Positions 25,814 to 34,936 of a stretch of DNA of 64,000 nucleotides are shown here, piece by piece (position 1 is the first letter of the stretch; each line of letters opens with the position of its first letter). A program made the position numbers and the translations under genes. The stretch comes from Pseudomonas sp. SJZ074. GTDB lineage: Bacteria > Pseudomonadota > Gammaproteobacteria > Pseudomonadales > Pseudomonadaceae. The notes under the pieces are model-generated. The model was given only the letters and a program-made list of their open reading frames with translations. It was not told the origin of the DNA and did not search any database. Where the stretch lies: the NCBI RefSeq assembly GCF_007828215.1, contig NZ_VIUE01000021.1, forward strand, positions 48,790-112,789, read 5' to 3'.

Positions 25814-26176
25814 ATGCATGCAATCAGCCAGATTCGACTAACATTCAATCAGGATCGCCCGGATCTACACGACGACGATTCCGCAGGCATTGCTGTTCAG
25901 GAAGCAAAGCCTACGTTGCAGGCGCCACCGATGTACAAGGTGGTTTTGTTCAACGATGACTACACACCGATGGATTTCGTCGTCGAAGTGCTCGAGGTGT
26001 TTTTTAACCTGAATCGCGAGCTGGCGACCAAGGTCATGCTGGCCGTTCATACAGAGGGACGGGCAGTGTGTGGAGTGTTTACCCGCGACATTGCCGAAAC
26101 AAAGGCCATGCAGGTCAACCAGTACGCCCGGGAAAGCCAGCATCCGCTACTCTGTGAAATCGAGAAGGACGGTTAA
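25814..26176 (+). CDS. clpS: ClpA adaptor ClpS (N-recognin)
   Basis: ClpS (120 aa) binds proteins with destabilising N-terminal residues and hands them to ClpAP. The substrate pocket is in the conserved PMYKVVLFNDDYTPMDFVVEVL (~38-59), which includes the DDYTPM motif, and the ClpA-binding helices follow. The flexible N-terminal tail of about 35 residues, needed for delivery, is present. It starts at the ATG at 25814 and is followed by clpA after 29 bases, so the two are cotranscribed. Confidence 0.96.
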   Translation: MHAISQIRLTFNQDRPDLHDDDSAGIAVQEAKPTLQAPPMYKVVLFNDDYTPMDFVVEVLEVFFNLNRELATKVMLAVHTEGRAVCGVFTRDIAETKAMQVNQYARESQHPLLCEIEKDG

Positions 26177-26205
26177 CGCCGACCACTTGGGTATGAGGTG
26201 AAGCC

Positions 26206-28476
26206 ATGTTAAACCGCGAGCTCGAAGTCACCCTCAATCTAGCCTTCAAGGAGGCCCGTTCGAAGCGTCATGAATTCATGACCGTCGAGCACCTGCTGCT
26301 GGCCCTACTGGATAACGAGGCTGCCGCCACCGTATTGCGTGCCTGTGGCGCGAACCTCGATAAACTCAAGCATGATCTGCAGGAGTTCATTGACTCCACC
26401 ACGCCATTGATCCCCGTCCATGACGAGGATCGCGAAACCCAGCCAACCCTGGGCTTCCAGCGTGTCCTGCAACGTGCTGTCTTTCATGTGCAGAGCTCGG
26501 GCAAGCGTGAGGTCACCGGTGCCAACGTGCTGGTCGCCATCTTCAGCGAGCAGGAAAGCCAGGCGGTCTTCCTGCTCAAGCAGCAGAGCGTTGCGCGCAT
26601 AGATGTCGTCAACTACATCGCCCATGGCATTTCCAAGGTGCCGGGGCATGGCGATCATTCCGAAGGTGAACAGGATATGCAGGACGAGGAGGGTGGTGAG
26701 TCTTCTTCTTCGGGCAATCCGCTGGATGCCTATGCCAGCAACCTGAACGAACTGGCGCGTCAGGGGCGTATCGATCCGTTGGTCGGACGCGAAGTCGAGG
26801 TCGAGCGCGTTGCGCAGATCCTGGCCCGGCGTCGCAAGAACAACCCGTTGTTGGTGGGCGAGGCGGGCGTGGGTAAAACCGCGATTGCCGAAGGCCTGGC
26901 CAAGCGCATCGTCGACAACCAGGTGCCGGACCTGCTGGCCAACAGCGTGGTGTATTCCCTCGACCTGGGTGCCCTGCTGGCCGGTACCAAGTACCGCGGC
27001 GATTTCGAGAAGCGCTTCAAGGCGCTGTTGGGCGAGTTGAAGAAACGTCCGCAGGCGATCCTGTTCATTGACGAAATCCACACCATCATCGGTGCGGGTG
27101 CCGCGTCCGGCGGGGTCATGGATGCCTCGAACCTGCTCAAGCCGCTGCTGTCGTCGGGCGATATCCGTTGCATCGGGTCGACCACTTTCCAGGAGTTCCG
27201 CGGGATCTTCGAGAAGGACCGTGCCCTGGCCCGGCGTTTCCAGAAAGTCGACGTCTCGGAGCCTTCGGTGGAAGACACCATCGGTATCCTGCGCGGCCTG
27301 AAGGGGCGTTTCGAGCTGCACCACAGTATCGAGTACAGCGATGAAGCCCTGCGGGCCGCGGCGGAATTGGCCTCGCGCTACATCAACGACCGGCACATGC
27401 CGGACAAGGCTATCGACGTGATCGACGAGGCGGGTGCCTATCAGCGCCTGCAGCCGGTAGAGAAGCGCGTCAAGCGCATCGAAGTGCCTCAGGTCGAGGA
27501 CATCGTGGCGAAGATCGCACGTATTCCGCCCAAGCACGTCACCAGTTCCGACAAAGAGCTGCTGCGTAACCTTGAGCGTGACCTGAAGCTGACGGTGTTC
27601 GGCCAGGATGCGGCAATCGACTCGCTGTCGACCGCCATCAAGCTGTCCCGCGCCGGCCTCAAGTCGCCGGACAAGCCGGTCGGCTCCTTCCTGTTCGCCG
27701 GTCCAACCGGTGTCGGCAAGACCGAGGCTGCACGGCAGCTGGCCAAGGCGATGGGCATCGAGCTGGTGCGCTTCGACATGTCCGAGTACATGGAGCGCCA
27801 CACTGTTTCGCGTCTGATTGGTGCGCCTCCAGGGTATGTCGGGTTCGACCAGGGCGGCCTGCTGACCGAAGCCATCACCAAGCAGCCCCACTGCGTGCTG
27901 TTGCTCGATGAAATCGAGAAAGCGCATCCGGAAGTCTTCAACCTGCTCCTGCAGGTCATGGACCACGGTACGCTCACCGATAACAACGGGCGCAAGGCGG
28001 ACTTCCGCAACGTGATCGTGATCATGACCACGAACGCCGGTGCCGAAACCGCGGCGCGCGCTTCGATCGGCTTCACCCATCAGGACCATTCGTCCGATGC
28101 GATGGAAGTGATCAAGAAGAGCTTCACGCCTGAGTTCCGCAACCGTCTGGACACCATCATCCAGTTTGGTCGCCTCAGCCATGAGGTCATCAAGAGCGTG
28201 GTGGACAAGTTCCTCACCGAACTCCAGGCGCAGCTCGAAGACAAGCGTGTGTTGCTGGAAGTCACCGATGCGGCCCGCAGCTGGCTGGCAGAGGGCGGTT
28301 ACGATGTGACGATGGGCGCGCGGCCGATGGCTCGCTTGATCCAGGACAAGATCAAGCGTCCGCTGGCCGAGGAAATCCTCTTTGGCGAACTGGCCGAGCA
28401 TGGCGGTGTGGTTCACATCGACATCAAGGACGGCGAGCTGACCTTCGACTTCGAAACCACGGCCGAAATGGCCTGA
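26206..28476 (+). CDS. clpA: ATP-dependent Clp protease ATP-binding subunit ClpA
   Basis: ClpA (756 aa) is the unfoldase partner of ClpP. An N-terminal double-Clp repeat (1-150) is followed by AAA+ module 1 (Walker A GEAGVGKTA ~218-226, Walker B ILFIDEIHT) and module 2 (Walker A GPTGVGKTE ~499-507, Walker B VLLLDEIEKAHPE). The ClpP-docking loop reads SIGFTHQDH, where E. coli has IGL, so the tripeptide is IGF. Full length and intact. clpP itself is not in the window. Confidence 0.97.
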   Translation: MLNRELEVTLNLAFKEARSKRHEFMTVEHLLLALLDNEAAATVLRACGANLDKLKHDLQEFIDSTTPLIPVHDEDRETQPTLGFQRVLQRAVFHVQSSGKREVTGANVLVAIFSEQESQAVFLLKQQSVARIDVVNYIAHGISKVPGHGDHSEGEQDMQDEEGGESSSSGNPLDAYASNLNELARQGRIDPLVGREVEVERVAQILARRRKNNPLLVGEAGVGKTAIAEGLAKRIVDNQVPDLLANSVVYSLDLGALLAGTKYRGDFEKRFKALLGELKKRPQAILFIDEIHTIIGAGAASGGVMDASNLLKPLLSSGDIRCIGSTTFQEFRGIFEKDRALARRFQKVDVSEPSVEDTIGILRGLKGRFELHHSIEYSDEALRAAAELASRYINDRHMPDKAIDVIDEAGAYQRLQPVEKRVKRIEVPQVEDIVAKIARIPPKHVTSSDKELLRNLERDLKLTVFGQDAAIDSLSTAIKLSRAGLKSPDKPVGSFLFAGPTGVGKTEAARQLAKAMGIELVRFDMSEYMERHTVSRLIGAPPGYVGFDQGGLLTEAITKQPHCVLLLDEIEKAHPEVFNLLLQVMDHGTLTDNNGRKADFRNVIVIMTTNAGAETAARASIGFTHQDHSSDAMEVIKKSFTPEFRNRLDTIIQFGRLSHEVIKSVVDKFLTELQAQLEDKRVLLEVTDAARSWLAEGGYDVTMGARPMARLIQDKIKRPLAEEILFGELAEHGGVVHIDIKDGELTFDFETTAEMA

Positions 28477-28490
28477 TCGAAACCTGTAAT

Positions 28491-28525
28491 AAGCAGAAAG
28501 GCGCCGGAAGGCGCCTTTTTGCTTA
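28491..28525 (+). terminator. Intrinsic terminator after clpA
   Basis: The sequence AAGCAGAAAGGCGCC and GGCGCCTTTTTGCTT forms a stem around a GGAA tetraloop, with the T-run inside the descending arm, directly after the clpA stop. Confidence 0.88.
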
Positions 28526-28588
28526 TCCTGGGAAAAACACTGCCCTGTGGAAGCGGGCTTGTGGTGCTTATCAAATTCCAGGCAAACA

Positions 28589-28616
28589 AAAACGCCCGGT
28601 ATAAGCCGGGCGTTTT
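28589..28616. terminator. Intrinsic terminator after infA
   Basis: AAAACGCCCGG and CCGGGCGTTTT form an 11-bp perfect stem with a six-base loop, 12 bases after the infA stop on the minus strand. It can act in both directions and separates infA from clpA. Confidence 0.9.
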
Positions 28617-28627
28617 GTATTGACCTG

Positions 28628-28846
28628 TTAGCGAGCGCGGTAAGTGATGCGCCCTTTGCTCAAGTCATAGGGCGTCAGCTCGACACGCACTTTGTCGCCG
28701 GTAAGAATACGAATGTAGTTCTTGCGCATCTTGCCGGAGATGTGCGCGGTAACGACGTGCCCATTTTCCAACTCCACGCGAAACATGGTGTTGGGCAGGG
28801 TGTCGACGACAGTGCCTTCCATTTCGAAGCTGTCTTCTTTCGACAT
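28628..28846 (-). CDS. infA: Translation initiation factor IF-1
   Basis: IF-1 (72 aa) is an OB-fold protein that binds the A site of the 30S subunit during initiation. The sequence [20 protein letters not shown] through [24 protein letters not shown] to GRITYR is the near-invariant IF-1. The start at 28846 fixes the usual 72-residue length although the frame is open further upstream. It lies between clpA and bpt. Confidence 0.97.
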
Positions 28847-29003
28847 GCAGTAAAGCCCTCGGTGTCCAGTGAATGGCCCGGTGCAACTGCGCCAGGCAAA
28901 AGCGGCGTGCATTGTGCCCGAAAAAGGGGGGGCAAGCCAAGGGGTTCTGGTGTCCTGTCTCAGGCACCGCCAAAAATGAACGGCTTGATTCCGAGGCAGG
29001 ACA

Positions 29004-29711
29004 CTAGCTGAGGACAACCCAGCGCTGGTTAACCAGCAGTTCGATCGGCCGATACTGGGTCTTGTAGTTCATTTTCTTGCAGTTCTTGATCCAGTAGCCC
29101 AGATACACCGCTTCCAGGCCCAGGCGTCGTGCTTCGTTGATTTGCCAGAGGATGGCATAGCGTCCCAGGCTGCGCCGTTCTTCGTTCGGCTCATAGAAGG
29201 TGTACACCGCTGAAAGTCCGTTGGGCAGCAAGTCCGTGACGGCAATCGCCACCAGTCGCCCTTCGAGACGGAATTCATAGAAGCGGGAAAAGGGCAGGTC
29301 GCGCACCAGGAATGTCGAGAACTGATCGCGGCTCGGCGGGTACATGTCGCCGTCGGCATGGCGCTGCTCGATGTAGCGCTGGTACAGGTCGAAGTACTCT
29401 TCGCTGAACTGTGGCTTGGCCGGCCGGACCTGAAGATCGGCGTTGCGTTTGAAAATGCGTTTCTGCTGGCGGTCGGGGGCAAATTGCGCCACGGGAATGC
29501 GCGCCGGCACACACGCATTGCAATGCTGGCAATGGGGCCGGTAGAGATGATCGCCACTGCGCCGAAAGCCCATTTCCGACAGGTCTGCGTAGACATGCAC
29601 ATCCATGGGCTGGCTAGGGTCGAGGAACAGCGTCGTGGCCTGCTCTTCGGGCAGATAACTGCAAGAGTGAGGTTGAGTGGCATAAAACTTCAAGCGCGCC
29701 AACTCGGTCAT
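29004..29711 (-). CDS. bpt: Aspartate/glutamate leucyltransferase (Bpt)
   Basis: Bpt (235 aa) attaches leucine from Leu-tRNA to proteins with N-terminal Asp or Glu, turning them into ClpS substrates. It is the bacterial relative of eukaryotic Ate1. The cysteine-rich N-terminal region expected for the family is present ([18 protein letters not shown] and [19 protein letters not shown]), as is the C-terminal [21 protein letters not shown]. The start at 29711 has GAGG upstream. It follows aat after 56 bases in the same direction. E. coli lacks this gene. Confidence 0.95.
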
Positions 29712-29767
29712 GATCAACCCTCGGGATAAGCTTTGGATTAAGTGTAAGCCACTGGGGCAAATGTCGC

Positions 29768-30448
29768 TCAGCAAACCCAGGTTGCGTGGTTGGGCTGGTC
29801 CAGGTGTGTCTTGAGGTAGCCGGCAAAAGCCGTGCGAGCGATCGACCGCGCGCCCAGGCTGTGCAGGTGCTCGGTGGGCATCTGACAGTCTATCAGCACA
29901 AAACCGCCCGCCTTGAGGTGTTGGACCAGAGTGGCGAAGCCGAATTTCGACGCGTTGTCGGCCCGGCTGAACATGGATTCGCCGAAAAACAATCGGCCCA
30001 TGGCCAGGCCGTACAGGCCGCCCACCAGCAAGCCTTGGTCCCAGACCTCCACCGAATGGGCATAGCCGCGCCGATGCAGCTCCAGGTAGGCGGTTTGCAT
30101 GGCTTCGGTGATCCAGGTGCCTTCAGCATACGCCCGCGGCGCGGCGCAGGCCTGGATGACCGCGGCGAAGTCCTTGTCGAACGTCACTTCATAGCGCTGC
30201 TTGCGCAGGAGCTTGCCCAGGCTGCGCGAGACGTGCAGTTCGTCGGGAAACAGCACTGTGCGAGGGTCGGGCGACCACCACAGGATCGGTTGTCCTTCGG
30301 AAAACCAAGGGAAGCATCCATGGCGATAGGCCTGGATCAGCCGGTCGGCAGACAGATCGCCGCCCGCGGCCAGCAACCCGTTGGGATCGCGCATGGCTTT
30401 TTCCAAGGGAGGAAAATCAAAGGTATTGCGTTGTAACCACGTCAGCAT
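29768..30448 (-). CDS. aat: Leucyl/phenylalanyl-tRNA-protein transferase
   Basis: Aat (226 aa) adds Leu or Phe to proteins with N-terminal Lys or Arg, marking them for ClpS-ClpAP. Family signatures include AYRHGCFPWFSEGQPILWWSPDPR (~40-63), GTWITEAMQTAYLELHRRGYAHSVEVWD and LYGLAMGRLFFGESMFSRADNASKFG. The start at 30448 (MLTWLQRNTFDFPPLEKA) is the conserved one. Together with bpt it supplies both N-end-rule conjugation steps next to clpS-clpA. Confidence 0.95.
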   Translation of the reverse strand: MLTWLQRNTFDFPPLEKAMRDPNGLLAAGGDLSADRLIQAYRHGCFPWFSEGQPILWWSPDPRTVLFPDELHVSRSLGKLLRKQRYEVTFDKDFAAVIQACAAPRAYAEGTWITEAMQTAYLELHRRGYAHSVEVWDQGLLVGGLYGLAMGRLFFGESMFSRADNASKFGFATLVQHLKAGGFVLIDCQMPTEHLHSLGARSIARTAFAGYLKTHLDQPNHATWVC

Positions 30449-30558
30449 TGTTGTCCGAACTTGCAGAAGGGGAGGGGCACCAGAGATTGTGCGCGGACAA
30501 ATTGTGGCAAGGGGATAAGTCCCCTCGCCACAACTGAACGCTTGTCCAAAGATAACCG

Positions 30559-31518
30559 TCAAACGGCCGGGATGTCATCGAGATACTTCTCCGCATCCAG
30601 CGCGGCCATGCAGCCGGCACCGGCCGAGGTGATGGCCTGGCGATACACGTGGTCGGCCACGTCGCCGGCCGCGAACACGCCTTCGATATCGGTGGCGGTG
30701 GCGTTGCCTTCGCTGCCGCCGCGCACGAGCAGGTAGCCGTCGCGCATGCTCAACTGGCCCTGGAACAAATCGGTATTGGGCTTATGGCCGATGGCGATGA
30801 ATACCCCGGCCAGTTGCAAGGTGCTGGTTTCACCGCTCTGGCTGTTGCGCAGGCGCGCGCCGGTCACGCCGCTGGCATCCCCCAGCACCTCGTCGAGGTT
30901 CTGGTTCCAGTGCAGCCTTATGTTGCCGTTGGCGGCCTTTTCGAAGAGTTTGTCCTGCAGTATTTTTTCCGAGCGCAGCTTGTCCCGGCGGTGGATCAAA
31001 TGCACCTCTCTGGCAATGTTCGAAAGGTACAGGGCCTCTTCTACCGCGGTATTGCCACCGCCGACCACGGCCACCACCTGGTTGCGGTAAAAGAACCCAT
31101 CACAGGTTGCGCAGGCGGAAACGCCTTTGCCGGCGAAGGTCTCCTCCGATGGCAGCCCCAGGTACTGGGCTGAGGCGCCAGTGGCGATGATCAAGGCATC
31201 GCAGGTGTAGGTGCCGCTGTCGCCGATGAGCTCGAACGGTCGCTGCTGCAACTTGGCGGTGTGGATGTGGTCGTAGACGATCTGCGTGTCGAAGCGCTCG
31301 GCATGCCGCTGCATGCGCTCCATCAGGACCGGGCCGGTCAGCCCTTCGACGTCGCCGGGCCAGTTGTCGACTTCGACCGTGGTGGTGAGCTGGCCACCGG
31401 CCTGTATGCCGGTAATGACAACGGGTTTGAGGTTGGCTCGGGCGGCGTAGACCGCTGCGCTGTACCCTGCGGGGCCGGAGCCGAGAATGATCAGGCGTGA
31501 ATGCTTCACTTCGTTCAT
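30559..31518 (-). CDS. trxB: Thioredoxin reductase
   Basis: TrxB (319 aa) is a flavoprotein that reduces thioredoxin with NADPH. The FAD-binding GSGPAGYSAAVYAARA (~13-28), the redox pair in CATCDGFFYR (~136-145), the NADPH-binding GGGNTAVEEALYLSN and the C-terminal GVFAAGDVADHVYRQAITSAGAGCMAALDAE are all intact. Gene order aat-trxB-ftsK is like that in enterics, where cydCD and lrp are interposed; neither is here. Confidence 0.96.
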   Translation of the reverse strand: MNEVKHSRLIILGSGPAGYSAAVYAARANLKPVVITGIQAGGQLTTTVEVDNWPGDVEGLTGPVLMERMQRHAERFDTQIVYDHIHTAKLQQRPFELIGDSGTYTCDALIIATGASAQYLGLPSEETFAGKGVSACATCDGFFYRNQVVAVVGGGNTAVEEALYLSNIAREVHLIHRRDKLRSEKILQDKLFEKAANGNIRLHWNQNLDEVLGDASGVTGARLRNSQSGETSTLQLAGVFIAIGHKPNTDLFQGQLSMRDGYLLVRGGSEGNATATDIEGVFAAGDVADHVYRQAITSAGAGCMAALDAEKYLDDIPAV

Positions 31519-31837
31519 AAAAACACCTCATAAGCCTTTGTCACAAAAGACAATGCATGGTCCAATTGGCGCTTGTGCGGCCCTGTTTCCGGCGACCTTG
31601 TCACCCGGCGTGCGGGCAATGCCTTGGAGCCGACAAACCCGTACAATGCTTGAGTTTTGAACGCAGGATGGGCTAAGGATCAACATCTTCGGCAACACCT
31701 GCGGTTTTCTGGACGCACCTCTCAGTGGTAAAAGTAGTACCGGTTGTGCACATTCACTTTTTTACCTGCTTGTAATGAGCAGTTTTTTATAGTCATTCAA
31801 CAGATGGACGCGCCATTGGCGCAGGAAAAGAAGCGTT
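31519..31837. other. trxB-ftsK divergent intergenic region
   Basis: About 320 bases between the divergent trxB and ftsK genes. It includes a good -10-like TACAAT, a short hairpin with a six-T tract just before ftsK, and a 19-codon frame overlapping the ftsK start; these are listed separately. In enterics this is where lrp sits; no trace of lrp coding sequence was seen. Confidence 0.5.
31642..31788 (+). ncRNA. Candidate short transcript or attenuated leader upstream of ftsK
   Basis: TACAAT (31642-31647) resembles a sigma-70 -10 box, though no matching -35 is clear. About 120 bases later, CTGCT and AGCAG (31766-31770 and 31778-31782) form a 5-bp stem directly followed by TTTTTT, as in a small intrinsic terminator. 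A transcript of about 135 bases is therefore possible, either a free sRNA or the attenuated leader of ftsK. It has three GGA triplets. The stem is short, so the case is weak. Confidence 0.3.
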
Positions 31838-31863
31838 TTGAAGAAATCCACCGCAGCACCTAA
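31804..31863 (+). CDS. Possible 19-aa leader ORF overlapping the ftsK start
   Basis: An ATG opens a frame (MDAPLAQEKKRFEEIHRST) that ends 26 bases inside ftsK in another frame, spanning the ftsK TTG codon. Its last codons contain the region to which ribosomes must bind for ftsK. It could be a control element for ftsK translation or a chance frame. No ribosome binding site of note precedes its ATG. Confidence 0.3.
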   Translation: MDAPLAQEKKRFEEIHRST

Positions 31864-34243
31864 AACAGTCGTTCCGCTCTGGCGTCAGCAATTGCACTAC
31901 CGGCTCAAGGAAGGTGCATTGATCGCCATCGGTGCCTTGTGCCTGTTCCTGATGATGGCCTTGCTGACCTACGGCAAGGACGATCCGGGCTGGAGCCATA
32001 ACAGCAAGATCGACGACGTGCAGAACTTCGGCGGCCCGGCCGGTTCCTACAGCGCCGACATCCTGTTCATGGTGCTGGGTTACTTCGCCTATATCTTCCC
32101 GCTGTTGCTGGCAATCAAGGCCTACCAGATCTTTCGCCAGCGCCACGAGCCGTGGCAGTGGAGCGGCTGGCTGTTTTCCTGGCGGCTGATCGGCCTGGTG
32201 TTCCTCGTGCTGTCGGGGGCCGCGCTGGCCCATATCCATTTCCATGCCCCCACCGGTCTGCCGGCCGGGGCGGGTGGTGCCCTGGGGGAAAGCCTCGGCG
32301 ACCTGGCCAGGAACGCCCTGAACATCCAGGGCAGCACGCTGTTGTTCATCGCCCTGTTCCTGTTTGGCCTGACGGTGTTCACTGACCTGTCGTGGTTCAA
32401 GGTCATGGACGTCACCGGCAAGATCACCCTCGACCTGATCGAACTGATCCAGGGCGCCGTGAATCGCTGGTGGGCGGCGCGCACCGAGCGCAAGCAACTG
32501 GTGGCGCAACTGCGTGAAGTGGACGACCGGGTCCATGACGTGGTGGCCCCGACGGTGCCTGACAAGCGCGAGCAGGCCAAGGTCAAGGAGCGCCTGATCG
32601 AGCGTGAGCAGGCCTTGAGCAAGCACATGTCCGAGCGCGAGAAGCAGGTGCCGCCGGTCATTACCATGGCGCCGGCCAAGCCGCCTGAGCAGAGCAAGCG
32701 CGTGCAGAAGGAAAAACAGGTGCCGCTGTTCGTCGACAGCGCGGTGGAAGGCACCTTGCCGCCGATCTCGATCCTCGACCCGGCGGAAAAGAAACAGCTC
32801 AATTATTCTCCCGAATCCCTGGCGGCCGTGGGGCATCTGCTGGAGATCAAGCTCAAGGAATTCGGTGTCGAGGTGTCGGTGGATTCGATTCACCCGGGCC
32901 CGGTCATCACCCGTTACGAAATCCAGCCGGCCGCCGGCGTGAAGGTCAGTCGCATCGCCAACCTCGCCAAGGACCTGGCGCGCTCGCTGGCCGTGACCAG
33001 CGTACGGGTGGTGGAAGTGATTCCCGGCAAGACCACCGTGGGTATCGAGATTCCCAACGAGGACCGTCAGATCGTGCGCTTCTCCGAAGTGCTGTCGACC
33101 CCTGAGTACGATAACCACAAGTCGCCGGTCACTCTGGCCCTGGGCCACGACATCGGCGGCAAGCCGGTCATCACCGACCTGGCGAAGATGCCTCACCTGC
33201 TGGTGGCCGGTACCACCGGTTCCGGTAAGTCGGTGGGGGTGAACGCGATGATCCTGTCGATCCTGTTCAAGTCCGGCCCGGAAGACGCCAAGCTGATTAT
33301 GATCGACCCGAAGATGCTGGAATTGTCGATCTACGAAGGCATTCCGCACCTCCTGTGTCCGGTGGTCACCGACATGAAGGACGCCGCCAACGCCTTGCGC
33401 TGGAGCGTCGCCGAGATGGAGCGTCGCTACAAGCTGATGGCGAAGCTGGGCGTGCGCAACCTGTCGGGCTTCAACGCCAAGGTCAAGGAAGCCGAGGAGG
33501 CGGGCACGCCATTGACCGACCCGCTGTATCACCGCGAAAACATCCACGACGAGGCGCCGCTGCTGCACAAGCTGCCGACCATCGTCGTGGTGGTGGACGA
33601 ATTCGCCGACATGATGATGATCGTCGGCAAGAAGGTCGAGGAACTGATCGCCCGTATCGCCCAGAAGGCCCGTGCGGCCGGTATCCACCTGATCCTCGCC
33701 ACGCAGCGGCCGTCGGTGGACGTGATCACCGGCCTGATCAAGGCCAACATCCCGACCCGCATGGCGTTCCAGGTGTCCAGCAAGATCGACTCGCGGACCA
33801 TCATCGACCAGGGTGGTGCCGAGCAATTGCTCGGTCACGGTGACATGCTCTACATGCCGCCGGGCACCAGCCTGCCGATCCGGGTACACGGCGCGTTCGT
33901 CTCCGACGACGAAGTGCACCGCGTGGTGGAAGCCTGGAAGCTGCGCGGCGCTCCCGAATACAACGACGACATCCTCAACGGCGTCGAAGAAGCCGGCAGC
34001 GGTTTCGAGGGCGGTGGCGGAGGGGGCGACGAGGACGCGGAAACCGATGCGCTCTATGACGAGGCGGTGCAGTTCGTCCTGGAAAGCCGCCGGGCGTCGA
34101 TTTCCGCCGTCCAGCGCAAGCTCAAGATCGGCTACAACCGTGCCGCCCGCATGATCGAAGCCATGGAAATGGCCGGGGTCGTGACGGCCATGAACACCAA
34201 TGGCTCGCGCGAAGTGCTGGCGCCGGGCCCGATGCGCGACTAA
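31838..34243 (+). CDS. ftsK: DNA translocase FtsK
   Basis: FtsK (801 aa) couples division to chromosome segregation, pumping DNA and activating XerCD at dif. About four membrane segments (~25-180) are followed by a short linker (~180-290) and the motor domain with Walker A GTTGSGKSVG (~458-467), Walker B VVVVDEFADMMM and the C-terminal gamma domain that reads KOPS sequences (RASISAVQRKLKIGYNRAARMIEAME). The linker is much shorter than in E. coli, as usual outside enterics. The start is a TTG with AGGA 11 bases upstream, chosen because it gives the family's MKKSTAAPKT-type N-terminus. lolA follows after 57 bases. Confidence 0.96.
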   Translation: MKKSTAAPKTVVPLWRQQLHYRLKEGALIAIGALCLFLMMALLTYGKDDPGWSHNSKIDDVQNFGGPAGSYSADILFMVLGYFAYIFPLLLAIKAYQIFRQRHEPWQWSGWLFSWRLIGLVFLVLSGAALAHIHFHAPTGLPAGAGGALGESLGDLARNALNIQGSTLLFIALFLFGLTVFTDLSWFKVMDVTGKITLDLIELIQGAVNRWWAARTERKQLVAQLREVDDRVHDVVAPTVPDKREQAKVKERLIEREQALSKHMSEREKQVPPVITMAPAKPPEQSKRVQKEKQVPLFVDSAVEGTLPPISILDPAEKKQLNYSPESLAAVGHLLEIKLKEFGVEVSVDSIHPGPVITRYEIQPAAGVKVSRIANLAKDLARSLAVTSVRVVEVIPGKTTVGIEIPNEDRQIVRFSEVLSTPEYDNHKSPVTLALGHDIGGKPVITDLAKMPHLLVAGTTGSGKSVGVNAMILSILFKSGPEDAKLIMIDPKMLELSIYEGIPHLLCPVVTDMKDAANALRWSVAEMERRYKLMAKLGVRNLSGFNAKVKEAEEAGTPLTDPLYHRENIHDEAPLLHKLPTIVVVVDEFADMMMIVGKKVEELIARIAQKARAAGIHLILATQRPSVDVITGLIKANIPTRMAFQVSSKIDSRTIIDQGGAEQLLGHGDMLYMPPGTSLPIRVHGAFVSDDEVHRVVEAWKLRGAPEYNDDILNGVEEAGSGFEGGGGGGDEDAETDALYDEAVQFVLESRRASISAVQRKLKIGYNRAARMIEAMEMAGVVTAMNTNGSREVLAPGPMRD

Positions 34244-34300
34244 TGAACGAGCGGCCTGTCGAAGCGCCGCTCGAACCCCCACGACTTCATGAGGACTCCC

Positions 34301-34924
34301 ATGCGCCTGATTCGCATGCTGCTGTTGCCCGTACTGGCCCTGACCACCTTGTCGGCCCACGCCGACGAAAATGACGTGGCCCGCCTGACCCAGTTGCTGG
34401 AGCGCTCCCAGACCCTGACCGCTCGTTTCTCCCAGCTGACCCTCGACGGCAGCGGCACCCAATTGCAGGAAACCGCCGGCGACATGGCCCTGCAGCGCCC
34501 GGGCCTGTTCTACTGGCACACCAATGAACCGGCTGAACAGCTGATGGTGTCCGACGGCAAGAAAGTCTCCCTGTGGGACCCGGACCTGGAGCAAGTCACC
34601 ATCAAGAATCTCGACCAGCGCCTGACCCAGACGCCGGCCTTGTTGCTGTCGGGCGATATTTCCAAGATCAGCCAGAGCTTCGACATCACGGCCAAGGAAG
34701 CGGGCGGCGTGATCGACTTCACCCTCAAGCCCAAGACCAAGGACAGCCTGTTCGACAGCCTGCGCCTGTCGTTCCGCAATGGCCTGGTCAATGACATGCA
34801 GTTGATCGACAGCGTCGGCCAGCGCACCAATATCCTGTTCAGCGGGGTCAAGGCCAACGAGCCGATCGCGGCGTCCAGGTTCAAGTTCGACATCCCCAAG
34901 GGTGCCGATGTAATCCAGGAATAA
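34301..34924 (+). CDS. lolA: Outer-membrane lipoprotein carrier protein LolA
   Basis: LolA (207 aa) is the periplasmic chaperone that ferries lipoproteins from LolCDE to LolB. A signal peptide (MRLIRMLLLPVLALTTLSAHADE) is followed by the LolA fold with ARLTQLLERSQTLTARFSQLTL and the proline/tryptophan-rich RPGLFYWHTNEPAEQLMVSDGKKVSLWDPDLEQV. I use the ATG at 34301, which has GAGGA at proper distance, not an ATG four codons earlier. It lies between ftsK and rarA, as in enterics. Confidence 0.95.
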   Translation: MRLIRMLLLPVLALTTLSAHADENDVARLTQLLERSQTLTARFSQLTLDGSGTQLQETAGDMALQRPGLFYWHTNEPAEQLMVSDGKKVSLWDPDLEQVTIKNLDQRLTQTPALLLSGDISKISQSFDITAKEAGGVIDFTLKPKTKDSLFDSLRLSFRNGLVNDMQLIDSVGQRTNILFSGVKANEPIAASRFKFDIPKGADVIQE

Positions 34925-34936
34925 GCACACCCTACT

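Noticed and set aside
26305..28416. 703-codon frame opposite clpA
   Set aside because: Antisense shadow of a conserved AAA+ gene with no start signal and no recognisable domain.
28847..29003. N-terminal extension of infA up to 29017
   Set aside because: IF-1 is almost always 72 residues and begins MxKED; the extra 57 codons are just an open frame.
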